From the NCBI GenBank assembly GCA_947624305.1, contig CANQKC010000005.1:1-64000 (forward strand): a stretch of 64,000 bases of DNA, given 5' to 3'. A model generated the notes under the pieces. That model had not been told where the DNA came from. It made no database searches and saw only the letters and a program-made list of their open reading frames with translations. Shown one piece after another: positions 35,473 to 44,047 of the stretch (positions are counted from its first letter, which is position 1; every line of letters begins with the position of its first letter). The stretch comes from an uncultured Monoglobus sp. (GTDB lineage: Bacteria; Bacillota; Clostridia; Monoglobales; Monoglobaceae). The position numbers were made by a program, and so were the translations under genes.

Positions 35473-36651
35473 TTATTCATGTCTCAGCGCGTCGATCGGG
35501 TTAAGGTTAGCGGCGTTTTTCGCGGGCAGATAGCCGAACAGAATTCCTATCGCGACCGAAACGCCGAATGCTATTCCTATCGCTGAAAGCGACGGAACTG
35601 TTTTAAGATCGAGCAGCGACCCGAATAAGACGGCCAGGATCGACCCGACTATTATGCCGATAATTCCGCCCACGCCGCTGACCGTGCCCGCTTCGATAAC
35701 GAACTGCGATTTTATGTCGCGGTTCTTCGCGCCGAGGGATTTGCGTATGCCTATCTCCCTTGTGCGCTCGGTCACGGACACAAGCATGATATTCATTATT
35801 CCTATCCCGCCGACCAGCAGCGAAATTCCCGCTATGCACACCAGCAGCGTTTCCATAGTGCCCGTCATGGTGTTTACCATGTCCATGACCTGTTTCACGC
35901 TCAGCACCGAATAATAATCGCTGTCGCCTATTTTGTTGTCAAAATACTGTTTGATTTTTGTCACCGCGCCGTCAACGATATCGACGTTTGCCGCCTGAAC
36001 GATGTATGACGAGATAAATCCGTTCTGCGACATGGTGACCGCTACGGTGTAGGGGATATATATCGCCTCGTCGGCGGAGCCGCTTTCGGAGTCCTCTTCC
36101 TCGTTGAGCACGCCGACGACTTTGAAGCTTTTGCCGTTTATTTTGAACGTCTGCCCGAGGCCCATGCCTCTGCCGAACAGTTCTTTTTCAATATACGTTC
36201 CGATCACGCAGACCTTTTGTTTGCGCTCAACGTCGCTGTAATGCAAAAATCTGCCCTGCTCAAGCCCGTTCAGCCTTATCTCGGCGTAGCGCTCGTCGAC
36301 GCCGTTGACGCTTGTGGTCAGATCGTCGTCAGCGGTCATTACCGTGGCGGCGGGAATGGTCACATTCGGGCTCACCGCCTTTATATAGTCGGGATTTTCC
36401 TCGGCGAACTTGTACATATCATTTTCGTCAACCGTGCGTCTGCCGCCGCGGTCGGTGACGGTTATGTTGATCGAGTCGGTGCCGAGCTTTGAGAACTCGT
36501 CGTTCATCAGGCCCATCATGCCGTTCATCAGGCTGATAAGAATGATAACGGCGGCGACGCCGATAATAATTCCGAGCATGGTAAGCAGCGAGCGCATCTT
36601 GTCAAACAAAAGATTTTTGAGCGCCAGCGTGAATGATTTTTTCAGCGTCAT
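35473..36651 (-). CDS. MacB-type ABC permease
   Basis: This 392-residue membrane protein has one N-terminal membrane segment, a periplasmic-type MacB core domain (about 45-250), and three C-terminal segments of the FtsX fold (motif ERTREIGIRKSLGAKNRDI). It forms the membrane part of a MacAB-like exporter with the ATPase (ATGA overlap at 36648-36651) and the HlyD-like adaptor upstream. Such systems in Bacillota export peptides or confer resistance to envelope agents; the substrate is unknown. Confidence 0.9.
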   Translation of the reverse strand: MTLKKSFTLALKNLLFDKMRSLLTMLGIIIGVAAVIILISLMNGMMGLMNDEFSKLGTDSINITVTDRGGRRTVDENDMYKFAEENPDYIKAVSPNVTIPAATVMTADDDLTTSVNGVDERYAEIRLNGLEQGRFLHYSDVERKQKVCVIGTYIEKELFGRGMGLGQTFKINGKSFKVVGVLNEEEDSESGSADEAIYIPYTVAVTMSQNGFISSYIVQAANVDIVDGAVTKIKQYFDNKIGDSDYYSVLSVKQVMDMVNTMTGTMETLLVCIAGISLLVGGIGIMNIMLVSVTERTREIGIRKSLGAKNRDIKSQFVIEAGTVSGVGGIIGIIVGSILAVLFGSLLDLKTVPSLSAIGIAFGVSVAIGILFGYLPAKNAANLNPIDALRHE

Positions 36652-37427
36652 GCGCTCACCTCCCCGTCGCCCGCGTGAACAACCGAGGCGAATTTGCTGA
36701 TGTCGGGCTCTCCGTCATAGGTTATCCTGCCGTCCTGAATTCTTATTACCCGTTCGGCCTGCGCCGCGATCGTGTTGTCGTGGGTGATAAGAACGATGGT
36801 GTTGCCCTCGGTGTGCAGCTTTTTCAGGAACTCAAGCACGTCGCGGCCTGTTTTTGAGTCAAGTGCGCCCGTGGGCTCGTCCGCGAGGATTATAGAGGGA
36901 TTGCCCGCTAAGGCCCGCGCGATCGAGACGCGCTGCTGCTGTCCGCCCGAGAGCTGCTGCGGCATGTTCTTTGCCTTGGATCTGAGCCCCACGCGGTCGA
37001 GAGACTCAAGAGCGCGCTTTTCCTGCTCTTTTTCCGAGAGGCCCGCGTACATCAGCGGCAGCTCAACGTTTTGCTGGACGTTTATCTTGGGGATAAGGTT
37101 GTATTGCTGGAAAATAAAGCCGAGCTCCTTGTTGCGTATCTCGGCCTGCTCGTCGTCCTTCATGGTGCTGACGTCGGTGCCCCTTAAATAATATTTGCCG
37201 CTTGTCGGCACGTCAAGACAGCCGATTATGTTCATGCATGTCGATTTTCCGCTGCCCGACTGGCCCACTATGGCGACGAACTCGCCCTTATATATCTTCA
37301 TGGTTATGCCGTCAAGCGCGTGAACCTCGCTGTCACCCATGACGTATATCTTATAAATATCGTTAAACTCTATCAGCGGAACGCCGTCGTTTTGAGCGGT
37401 CGCCGCTATCGCGCGTGCCGCCGCCAT
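36648..37427 (-). CDS. MacB/LolD-type ABC ATPase
   Basis: This 259-residue ATPase powers the MacB-type permease. Walker A is GQSGSGKST, the signature LSGGQQQR, Walker [13 protein letters not shown], and the switch His is in LITHD. It carries an N-terminal extension of about 18 residues relative to LolD-type ATPases. Its ATG shares a base with the stop of the adaptor gene (TAATG), and its stop overlaps the permease start, so the three genes are translationally coupled. Confidence 0.93.
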   Translation of the reverse strand: MAAARAIAATAQNDGVPLIEFNDIYKIYVMGDSEVHALDGITMKIYKGEFVAIVGQSGSGKSTCMNIIGCLDVPTSGKYYLRGTDVSTMKDDEQAEIRNKELGFIFQQYNLIPKINVQQNVELPLMYAGLSEKEQEKRALESLDRVGLRSKAKNMPQQLSGGQQQRVSIARALAGNPSIILADEPTGALDSKTGRDVLEFLKKLHTEGNTIVLITHDNTIAAQAERVIRIQDGRITYDGEPDISKFASVVHAGDGEVSA

Positions 37428-39382
37428 TACGAGCCACCTCCGGTCACGCTGTTTGCCGCCGCGTCGTGGCCTTCCTGCATCGCGTCCATCATGTCATCCA
37501 TGACGTTGTAATCCTCGGAGTAGAGCTCATCGCCCTCGGACAAGCCGCTTAAGATCTGGATATATTCGTCGTCAGCAGCGCCGGTTCTGACGGCGACTGT
37601 ATGATAGCCCTCGGGCGCCGCGTCGCCATCCTCGGTCTTTTCGCCTTTGACATAGACCGTGTTGCCGCGGTTCAGGCAGCCCACGGGTATCGCGAGCGCG
37701 TCCTTGACGTTTTTTAGCACGATCGACGCCTCGATGTTCATTCCGGGCAGCAGATTTTCGTCAAAGTCGATTATCTCGATCGTTACGGGGAAGGTTGTGA
37801 CCCCGTTCTGGCCGACTGTTCCGCCAATTCCAACGGTGTCAACAACTCCGATGTATTCCTTGTCGGCCACGTCGGTCGTGATCGTGACCTTTTGGCCGGC
37901 GTGAACGTTTTTGATGTCGAGCTCATCAACGTTCAGAGTGCATTTAAGGCGGCTTAAGTCGTATATGACCGCCATTGCGGACGAGTCGCCCGACGCCGCG
38001 CTCATTGAGGCCGCCGACATTCCGCCCGCCGCCGAGGCGGACGATGCGCCGAGCGAGGAGGCGGAGGCAGATCCGGACATTCCCATTGCGCTGTCGCCCT
38101 TCTTTTTGTTTTTTGTCACAACCGTGCCCGAGATCGGAGCTTTGATCGTATAGTCGTCGAGCTGGCGCAGCAGGTTTTCTTTGTTTAAAACCGCGTCGTC
38201 GTATGAAAGCTTCGCGTTTTCTATCGCGGAGCTCAGCTTGCTGTCGCCGAGCTTTGTGTTCGCGTCCGTGTTGCTGTTCTGGATCTCCGCGCGGCTTAAT
38301 GCCTCGCGGGCGTCGTTTAGATTAAGCAGCGCGGTGTTTACCTGCGAGTTTACCGAGTCTCCGTCGAATGAGAATATCACGTCGCCCTGGCGGACGTATG
38401 AATTTTCAGAAATGTAAAGCCGTTCGATTTTTCCGCTTGAGGGCGCAGAGATCGTCTCCTCGGTCATGTTCTCAAAGGTTCCGATGTCGGCGCAGGCGAC
38501 GCTTCCAACCGAGGCGGAGGCCGTGTCGCCGCTTTTTACCGCGCCCGGGTTCATGACCTCGATCGTCACATAGTTATACATGGTGTAGCCCTCGCCGCCG
38601 ATTGATCTTTGACTTACGGAAGTCACCGTGCCGTTCAGGCGCGAGCCGTTTTTGGTCAGAGTCAGAACCGCCGGCGAGCCGACGCTGATGCCGGTAATAT
38701 CCGCGGTGTTAAACGGCACGTCGATTTTAAGAGACACGCTGTCAACTATGCCGCAAACAGGCGAGCCCGCGGCTATCGTGTCGCCCGCGGAGACGTGGAC
38801 CTCGGTCACATATCCTGTGTAGTTTGAAACGGCGTTCAGGTCGTCAGCCGCTCTCAAAGCGTCCTCATAAGCCTGCTGCGCCTTTGCTACCGCTATCTTC
38901 GCGCTTTCCAAGGTGCTGGCTCCGGTCTGCTTGTCGCGGACGGTCAGACTGTCCTCTTTGACCGCGTCGTCATAAGCTTTTTTTGCTTTTGCGATCGCAA
39001 TATCCGCGCTGTCTATGCTCGTTCTTATCGACTCGGAGTCGATAACGTACATAACGTCGTCCTTTTTTACGGTGTCGCCTTCATCGAAATAATCCTCAAT
39101 AATATCGCCAGAGACGTTCGCCGTTATGTAATATTCGCTGTTAGGCTCGACGACGGCGCTGTCGCTTATGCTCTCCTCGATGTCGCGCTTTTCGGCTGTA
39201 ATTTTGAGATTGTCGTTTTTGCTGTTTTTTTGCGAGGAAAAATGACCGTAGCCGATGGCTCCGGTAACGAGCAGAGCGATTATTATCAGAGCCGTTATGA
39301 CCTTATGGCGCGACAGGAACCTCATAACGGACTTCGCGCCGTTTGCCGCGGCGGCCCCGATCGATTTAAGCTTGTTTTTCAT
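37427..39382 (-). CDS. HlyD/MacA-like membrane fusion (adaptor) protein
   Basis: This 651-residue adaptor has a basic N-terminus, one membrane segment (about 28-48), a biotinyl-lipoyl-like domain, two alpha-hairpin segments (about 120-180 and 350-400), barrel-sandwich and beta-barrel domains, and a C-terminal Asp/Met/Glu-rich tail. It links the MacB-type permease to the extracellular side. An odd low-complexity insert rich in Met, Ser, Ala and Gly (about plus-strand 37972-38100) interrupts the barrel region. It heads the operon. Confidence 0.85.
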   Translation of the reverse strand: MKNKLKSIGAAAANGAKSVMRFLSRHKVITALIIIALLVTGAIGYGHFSSQKNSKNDNLKITAEKRDIEESISDSAVVEPNSEYYITANVSGDIIEDYFDEGDTVKKDDVMYVIDSESIRTSIDSADIAIAKAKKAYDDAVKEDSLTVRDKQTGASTLESAKIAVAKAQQAYEDALRAADDLNAVSNYTGYVTEVHVSAGDTIAAGSPVCGIVDSVSLKIDVPFNTADITGISVGSPAVLTLTKNGSRLNGTVTSVSQRSIGGEGYTMYNYVTIEVMNPGAVKSGDTASASVGSVACADIGTFENMTEETISAPSSGKIERLYISENSYVRQGDVIFSFDGDSVNSQVNTALLNLNDAREALSRAEIQNSNTDANTKLGDSKLSSAIENAKLSYDDAVLNKENLLRQLDDYTIKAPISGTVVTKNKKKGDSAMGMSGSASASSLGASSASAAGGMSAASMSAASGDSSAMAVIYDLSRLKCTLNVDELDIKNVHAGQKVTITTDVADKEYIGVVDTVGIGGTVGQNGVTTFPVTIEIIDFDENLLPGMNIEASIVLKNVKDALAIPVGCLNRGNTVYVKGEKTEDGDAAPEGYHTVAVRTGAADDEYIQILSGLSEGDELYSEDYNVMDDMMDAMQEGHDAAANSVTGGGS

Positions 39383-39554
39383 GTTTATCCCCGCTTTTGT
39401 TGTTTTAAAATATGCCGCTTTTCGCGGCTGAAACCGACGGTTTTGTATATTTGTTTATATTATTATACACCGCAATATATTCATCTTTTAATTATATCAG
39501 ATATATGCGGAATTGTCAATCTAATAAATATTTTTTCAAAATTTAAAAAAACAC

Positions 39555-39583
39555 TTGCAAAATGGAAGATATAGGGGTATAAT
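39555..39583 (+). promoter_or_regulatory. Promoter of yajC operon
   Basis: TTGCAA (39555-39560) and TATAAT (39578-39583) with a 17-bp spacer, upstream of the yajC start. Confidence 0.75.
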
Positions 39584-39617
39584 TAGACTGATATACTTTT
39601 TAAGGAGGTAAGAATTT

Positions 39618-39962
39618 ATGAATATGCAGGAGTTCAGTCCGCTTATTTTGCTTGTTCTGCTGCTCGTTGTTTTCTACTTTATTCTGATAAGACCTCAGAA
39701 GAAGAAGGAAAAGGCGCTTCAGGACATGATCTCAAAGCTCAAGGTTGGCGATGAGGTCGCGTCGATCGGCGGTATCCACGGCAAGATCGCGAAGGTCAGA
39801 GACAATCTTTTTGTGCTTGAGACAGGCATAGGAACCACAAAGTCCTTTATCTCGATCGAGAAGAGCGCGATAGCGCGCCTTATTTCCGAGGGTACGTCAA
39901 AAGACGCGAAGAATGACGAGGACGACGAGCCTGAAACCGAAACGGCGGCAGAAGATAAATAA
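39618..39962 (+). CDS. yajC: Preprotein translocase accessory subunit YajC
   Basis: This 114-residue protein has one N-terminal membrane segment (about 9-24, LILLVLLLVVFYFILIRPQKKKEKA is the family hallmark), a small soluble domain (KVGDEVASIGGIHGKIAKV), and an acidic tail. YajC associates with SecDF. AAGGAGG precedes the start. In Clostridia it commonly precedes the TIGR04086 gene and the SCIFF genes, as here. Confidence 0.95.
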   Translation: MNMQEFSPLILLVLLLVVFYFILIRPQKKKEKALQDMISKLKVGDEVASIGGIHGKIAKVRDNLFVLETGIGTTKSFISIEKSAIARLISEGTSKDAKNDEDDEPETETAAEDK

Positions 39963-40022
39963 GAATAATTCCGCAGCGCCCGCATATAATTTACCAATAA
40001 GTTATTGCGAGGTGTGCGCTTT

Positions 40023-40451
40023 ATGGCAAACGGAATTACTCAAAAAAAGGAAAACGCGGCGGGGGCAAACACTCCCGCGGCGGTGCTGCGCGGATTGATT
40101 TTCGGCCTTGTCGGCGCGGCGCTGGCGCTGCTGGTTATATCGGCGCTGGCGGTGTTTTACGACATTCCCGACAAGGTTATGAACATTCTGATAATTCTGA
40201 TTTCCGTGGCTTCGATGTTCGCCGCCGGCTTTACTGCCGCCGGGCGCAACGGAAAAAACGGCATGATTATCGGAATGGCCGCAGGGCTTATATACGCGGC
40301 GATAATATGCGCGGCGGGTATCTTTGTCTGCGGGGCCAAAGGGCTTTCGCCCGAAATGATAGCCGACTTCGCTATCGGCGGAGCCGTGGGCGCTCTCGGC
40401 GGCGTTGCCGGCGTTAACAGAGCAGCGGGCAAAAGAAGAAAACGCAAATAA
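40023..40451 (+). CDS. TIGR04086-family membrane protein
   Basis: This 142-residue protein has four predicted membrane segments and a basic tail (KRRKRK). I take the ATG at 40023 behind GAGGTG; an in-frame GTG 18 bases upstream overlaps that site. The family name TIGR04086 (YrzE-like) is applied from its topology, GMIIGMAAGLIYAAII region, and its place directly before the SCIFF gene. Function is unknown. Confidence 0.8.
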   Translation: MANGITQKKENAAGANTPAAVLRGLIFGLVGAALALLVISALAVFYDIPDKVMNILIILISVASMFAAGFTAAGRNGKNGMIIGMAAGLIYAAIICAAGIFVCGAKGLSPEMIADFAIGGAVGALGGVAGVNRAAGKRRKRK

Positions 40452-40479
40452 AACAAATTTTACATAAGGAGAGAATAAC

Positions 40480-40626
40480 ATGAAAAGAATTAAGACATTA
40501 AACAGCGCGACGCTTAAAAAGAGCGCGTGCAAGGGCGGCTGCGGCGAGTGCCAGACATCATGTCAGTCGGCCTGCAAGACCTCGTGCACGGTTGCGAACC
40601 AGAAGTGCGAGAACGAGGAGAGATAA
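40480..40626 (+). CDS. scfA: SCIFF ranthipeptide precursor
   Basis: This 48-residue precursor (MKRIKTLNSATLKKSA, then a Cys-rich core) is the SCIFF family: six Cys in forty-five residues. Here seven Cys can be counted: C17, C21, C24, C28, C32, C36 and C43. The radical SAM enzyme ScfB links Cys sulfur to non-alpha carbons of Thr residues in the core. AAGGAGAG precedes the ATG. The gene is too short for routine ORF calling. A hairpin with terminator character follows, which would let the peptide be made in excess of the maturase. Confidence 0.95.
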   Translation: MKRIKTLNSATLKKSACKGGCGECQTSCQSACKTSCTVANQKCENEER

Positions 40627-40644
40627 GCAAGGCTTAAAACGCCC

Positions 40645-40674
40645 GGGCGTCCACCGAGTGGGGCGCCCTTAGTT
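40645..40674 (+). terminator. Attenuator-like hairpin between scfA and scfB
   Basis: GGGCG-t-CCAC (40645-40654) pairs with GTGG-gg-CGCCC (40658-40668) around a CGA loop, with small bulges, and TTAGTTTAATTT follows. The bulges and broken T-run suggest partial rather than full termination. Confidence 0.6.
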
Positions 40675-40709
40675 TAATTTAAAAACAAATTTAAAATCAG
40701 GAGTTTTAT

Positions 40710-42086
40710 ATGATACATACGTTTGAAATGTTTGACAAATACATAGCGCTCGACGTCAACAGCGGCTGCGTCCACGAGCTGGACAAGCTGAGCTATGACG
40801 TTCTGAATTTTCTTGACATAAAGGGCCTCGACCCCGAGGATGACGAGGCTCTGTTCAAGACCGTCAGCGAGTTCAGAAGAGAGTACAGTTCCGAGGACAT
40901 CGCCGAGGTCATTGAGGATCTGGCGGAACTCAAGCGGAACGACATGCTCTGGGCCGAGGATGATTTTGTGTATAATGACGAGCTTAAGAAAAACGCGCCT
41001 GTAAAGGCGATGTGTTTACACATAAGCCACGACTGCAACTTAAGGTGCAAGTACTGCTTTGCCGATGAGGGCAAGTACCACACGGACTGCCGCGAGCTTA
41101 TGAGCGCCGAGACAGGAAAGAGAGCGATGGACTACCTTGTGTGCAATTCCGGGAGCCGGCGCAATCTTGAGGTTGACTTTTTCGGCGGCGAGCCGCTGAT
41201 GAATTTTGAGGCTGTAAAGGAGATCGTTTCCTATGCCAGAGAGCTTGAAAAAAAGCATGACAAGGTATTCCGCTTTACAATAACCACCAACGGGATTTTG
41301 CTTGACGATGATAAGCTTGAGTTCATAAACCGTGAGATGGGCAACATAGTGCTGAGCATTGACGGCAGAAAAGAGGTAAACGACAGGGTGCGCTTCCGCG
41401 CCGATGGAACGGGAAGCTATGACAGCATTGTGCCGGTGTTCCAAAAGACAGCCGAGAGCCGCGGTCAGGACAACTATTACGTTCGCGGCACGTTCACACG
41501 GTATAATCTTGATTTTTCAAAGGATGTGCTGCATCTGGCCGATCTGGGATTTAAGCAGATCTCGGTCGAGCCAGTGGTCTGCGGCGAGGAGACCGATTAT
41601 TCTCTGAGAGAGCAGGACTTGCCGAGGATCTTTGACGAGTATGAGACTTTGGTCCGGGAATATGTCGCCCGCAAAAAAGAGGGCAGGGGATTTAACTTTT
41701 TCCATTTTATGATCGACCTTGACGAGGGCCCGTGCATTATCAAGAGAGTTTCGGGCTGCGGCTGCGGCTGTGAGTATATCGCGGTCGCTCCCAACGGGGA
41801 CGTTTATCCCTGTCACCAGTTCGTGGGCAGCGAGGAGTATAAAATGGGCAGCATATACGACGAGGGCGAGCTTGACCGCGATCTCCGCAACAGGTTCGCG
41901 GCCTGCAATATTTACTCAAAGCCCGACTGCCGCGACTGTTTTGCAAAGTTTTTCTGCAGCGGCGGCTGCGTTGCCAACGCCTGCCTGATAAACGGCAGCA
42001 TCAACAAGCCCCACAAGCTGAGCTGCGAGATGATGAGGAAGCGCGTTGAGTGCAGCCTGTACGCGAAAGCGGCTTTGGCGGAATAA
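40710..42086 (+). CDS. scfB: SCIFF radical SAM maturase
   Basis: This 458-residue radical SAM enzyme forms thioether crosslinks in the SCIFF peptide. An N-terminal peptide-recognition domain (about 1-95) comes first, then the radical SAM barrel with the 4Fe-4S motif CNLRCKYCF (CxxxCxxC) near residue 110. The SPASM domain follows with auxiliary clusters: CGCGC..., then CRDCFAKFFCSGGC near the C-terminus. AGGAG precedes the ATG at 40710. Gene order yajC-TIGR04086-scfA-scfB is the clostridial arrangement. Confidence 0.96.
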   Translation: MIHTFEMFDKYIALDVNSGCVHELDKLSYDVLNFLDIKGLDPEDDEALFKTVSEFRREYSSEDIAEVIEDLAELKRNDMLWAEDDFVYNDELKKNAPVKAMCLHISHDCNLRCKYCFADEGKYHTDCRELMSAETGKRAMDYLVCNSGSRRNLEVDFFGGEPLMNFEAVKEIVSYARELEKKHDKVFRFTITTNGILLDDDKLEFINREMGNIVLSIDGRKEVNDRVRFRADGTGSYDSIVPVFQKTAESRGQDNYYVRGTFTRYNLDFSKDVLHLADLGFKQISVEPVVCGEETDYSLREQDLPRIFDEYETLVREYVARKKEGRGFNFFHFMIDLDEGPCIIKRVSGCGCGCEYIAVAPNGDVYPCHQFVGSEEYKMGSIYDEGELDRDLRNRFAACNIYSKPDCRDCFAKFFCSGGCVANACLINGSINKPHKLSCEMMRKRVECSLYAKAALAE

Positions 42087-42093
42087 TTGGTAA

Positions 42094-42239
42094 TTGACCC
42101 CTCTCCGTCGCCTGCGGCGACACCTCTCCCCAAGGGGAGAGGCTGACTCAACTATTCACTACGTTGACCCCTCTCAGTCAGGCTTGCGCCTGACAGCTCT
42201 CCCCAAGGGGAGAGCCTGATATTTGCTCCCCAAGGGGAG
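42094..42239. repeat. Palindromic repeat cluster with covarying hairpins
   Basis: Two full units TTGACCCCTCT-[hairpin]-CTCTCCCCAAGGGGAGAG-GCTGA/CCTGA and one half unit are arrayed in the gap after scfB. The first unit's hairpin is GTCGCC-TGC-GGCGAC (42107-42121), the second's GTCAGGC-TTGC-GCCTGAC (42177-42194): stems differ yet still pair, while flanks are conserved. The second palindrome CTCTCCCC/GGGGAGAG occurs at 42125-42141 and 42197-42214, with a shorter copy at 42226-42239. This is the look of a dispersed REP-like or MITE-like element. No gene is present in the gap. Confidence 0.75.
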
Positions 42240-42249
42240 AGGCTGATTT

Positions 42250-42301
42250 ACTATTCGCTATTCACTAATCGCTAATCACTATGTTCGCTAATCACTACGT
42301 T
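42250..42301. repeat. Dispersed ATTCGCTAATCACT-type repeat, copy 2
   Basis: ATTCGCT, ATTCACT and AATCACT units in tandem with ATGTT and ACGTT ends, abutting the ribosome binding site of the ABC gene at 42316. A shorter piece (AACTATTCACTACGTTG) sits at 42150-42166 between the palindrome units. Confidence 0.7.
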
Positions 42302-42315
42302 AGGAGGAATGATAA

Positions 42316-44046
42316 ATGCTGAAAACGTTGCTCCGTCTTATGTCAAAGACGGACAGAAAATACGCGCTGACAACGCCGCTGCTCATTGTGGGCGAGGTGG
42401 CTATGGAGACCACCATACCGCTTATGATGGCGCGCATTGTTGATGTCGGCATCGCCAATTCGGACATGGGCTATGTGTTCCGCTCCGGTATTATTATGAT
42501 GCTTATGGCGCTTGTGTCGCTGTTTTTCGGCGCGGGAGCCGCGAGGACCGCTTCGGTCGCCTCGACCGGCTTCGCGGCGAGTATTCGTCAGGCGGTTTTC
42601 TTTAAGATCCAGGACTTTTCGTTCGGAAATATCGACAAGTTCAGCACCTCGTCGCTGCTGACGAGACTGACCACCGATATCAACAATATCCAGATGTCCA
42701 CGATGATGGTGATAAGGACCTGCGTCCGCGCGCCGTTCATGTTCGCGATGGCGCTGTTTATGGCCGTTTCGATCAACGCGCGCCTTGCCGCTGTATTTTT
42801 GGTGGCCGTGCCGGTGATCGTCATAGTCGTGGCGATAGTCTCAAAACTTGCCATGCCCAAGTTCCGCATGCTGCTGCGCAAGATCGACGATCTGAACCGC
42901 GTTGTGCAGGAGAACCTCGCGGGAATACGCGTGGTCAAGGCGTTCGTCAGAGAACCGTTTGAGGACAAGAAATTCAACGAGACCACAACCGAGGTCAGAA
43001 ACGCGCAGCTTTCGGCCGAGCGTCTGATCATTATTAACATGCCCGTAATGCAGATGGTTATTTACGCCTGTATTGTGGCCATTTTGTGGTTCGGCGGGAA
43101 TATGATCATCGTCGGAGGCATGCAGACGGGCCAGCTTATCAGCTTTATTACATACGTTACCCAAATTCTCATGTCGCTGATGATGATCTCGATGATATTC
43201 ATTCAGCTCGTCAATTCCAAGGCCAGCGGCGACAGAGTAGTTGAAATACTGAATGAGCCCCTTGAGATCAATGATGAGAAGGCCAATCCGAAGCTTAAGC
43301 TCGACGACGGCTCGATCAGGTTCGAGGACGTAGCGTTCAGCTATCAGCATGACATAATGAACTGCGCCGTGCGGCACATCAACCTTGACATAAAGTCGGG
43401 CGAGACGGTCGGAATTATCGGCGGCACGGGCTCCTCAAAGAGTTCGCTCGTTCAGCTCATACCGAGGCTTTACGACGTGACCGCGGGCAGAGTCATCGTG
43501 GGCGGCCATGATGTGCGCGAATATAAGCTCGACGTGCTCAGAAACGACGTTTCAATGGTGCTCCAGAAAAACGTGCTGTTCAGCGGCACGATAGCCGACA
43601 ATCTGCGCTGGGGCAACGAGCACGCCACAATGGACGAGATCAAAGAGGCCTGCCGCGATGCCTGCGCGGATGAGTTTATCAGCGGCTTCCCCGACGGCTA
43701 TATGACCGATCTGGGCCAGGGCGGCGTGAATGTCTCGGGCGGCCAGAAGCAGCGACTGTGTATCGCGCGCGCTCTGCTTAAAAAGCCGAAGATAATTATT
43801 CTTGACGACAGCACAAGCGCCGTTGATACCGAGACCGACGCGAGGATCCGCGGCGCCTTCAGAAACAAGCTGAAGGACACGACCACGATCATCATCGCGC
43901 AGCGCGTAAGCTCGATCGAGGACGCTGACAAGATAATCGTTATGGACAATGGCCGTATAAGCGCTCAGGGAACCCATGACGAGCTCATGGAAACCTGCGA
44001 TATATACAGGGAGATCTATGACTCCCAGCAGAAAGGAGCTGAGTGA
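42316..44046 (+). CDS. Heterodimeric ABC exporter, degenerate-site subunit
   Basis: This 576-residue half-transporter has six membrane segments (about 15-305) and an ATPase domain. Walker A is GGTGSSKSS, which departs from the usual GxxGxGKS/T at its sixth position. The signature is NVSGGQ, Walker B IIILDDSTSAVD with Asp in place of the catalytic Glu, and the switch residue is Gln (IIAQR). It is thus the non-catalytic partner, as in the exporter at 4424. TTAGGAGG precedes the ATG. It lies 229 bases downstream of scfB, separated by repeats; whether it exports the SCIFF product is unknown. Confidence 0.9.
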   Translation: MLKTLLRLMSKTDRKYALTTPLLIVGEVAMETTIPLMMARIVDVGIANSDMGYVFRSGIIMMLMALVSLFFGAGAARTASVASTGFAASIRQAVFFKIQDFSFGNIDKFSTSSLLTRLTTDINNIQMSTMMVIRTCVRAPFMFAMALFMAVSINARLAAVFLVAVPVIVIVVAIVSKLAMPKFRMLLRKIDDLNRVVQENLAGIRVVKAFVREPFEDKKFNETTTEVRNAQLSAERLIIINMPVMQMVIYACIVAILWFGGNMIIVGGMQTGQLISFITYVTQILMSLMMISMIFIQLVNSKASGDRVVEILNEPLEINDEKANPKLKLDDGSIRFEDVAFSYQHDIMNCAVRHINLDIKSGETVGIIGGTGSSKSSLVQLIPRLYDVTAGRVIVGGHDVREYKLDVLRNDVSMVLQKNVLFSGTIADNLRWGNEHATMDEIKEACRDACADEFISGFPDGYMTDLGQGGVNVSGGQKQRLCIARALLKKPKIIILDDSTSAVDTETDARIRGAFRNKLKDTTTIIIAQRVSSIEDADKIIVMDNGRISAQGTHDELMETCDIYREIYDSQQKGAE

Positions 44047-44047
44047 T

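Noticed and set aside
42094-42239. CRISPR array
   Set aside because: The repeats are palindromic units with internal variation and no regular unique spacers; no cas gene is near.
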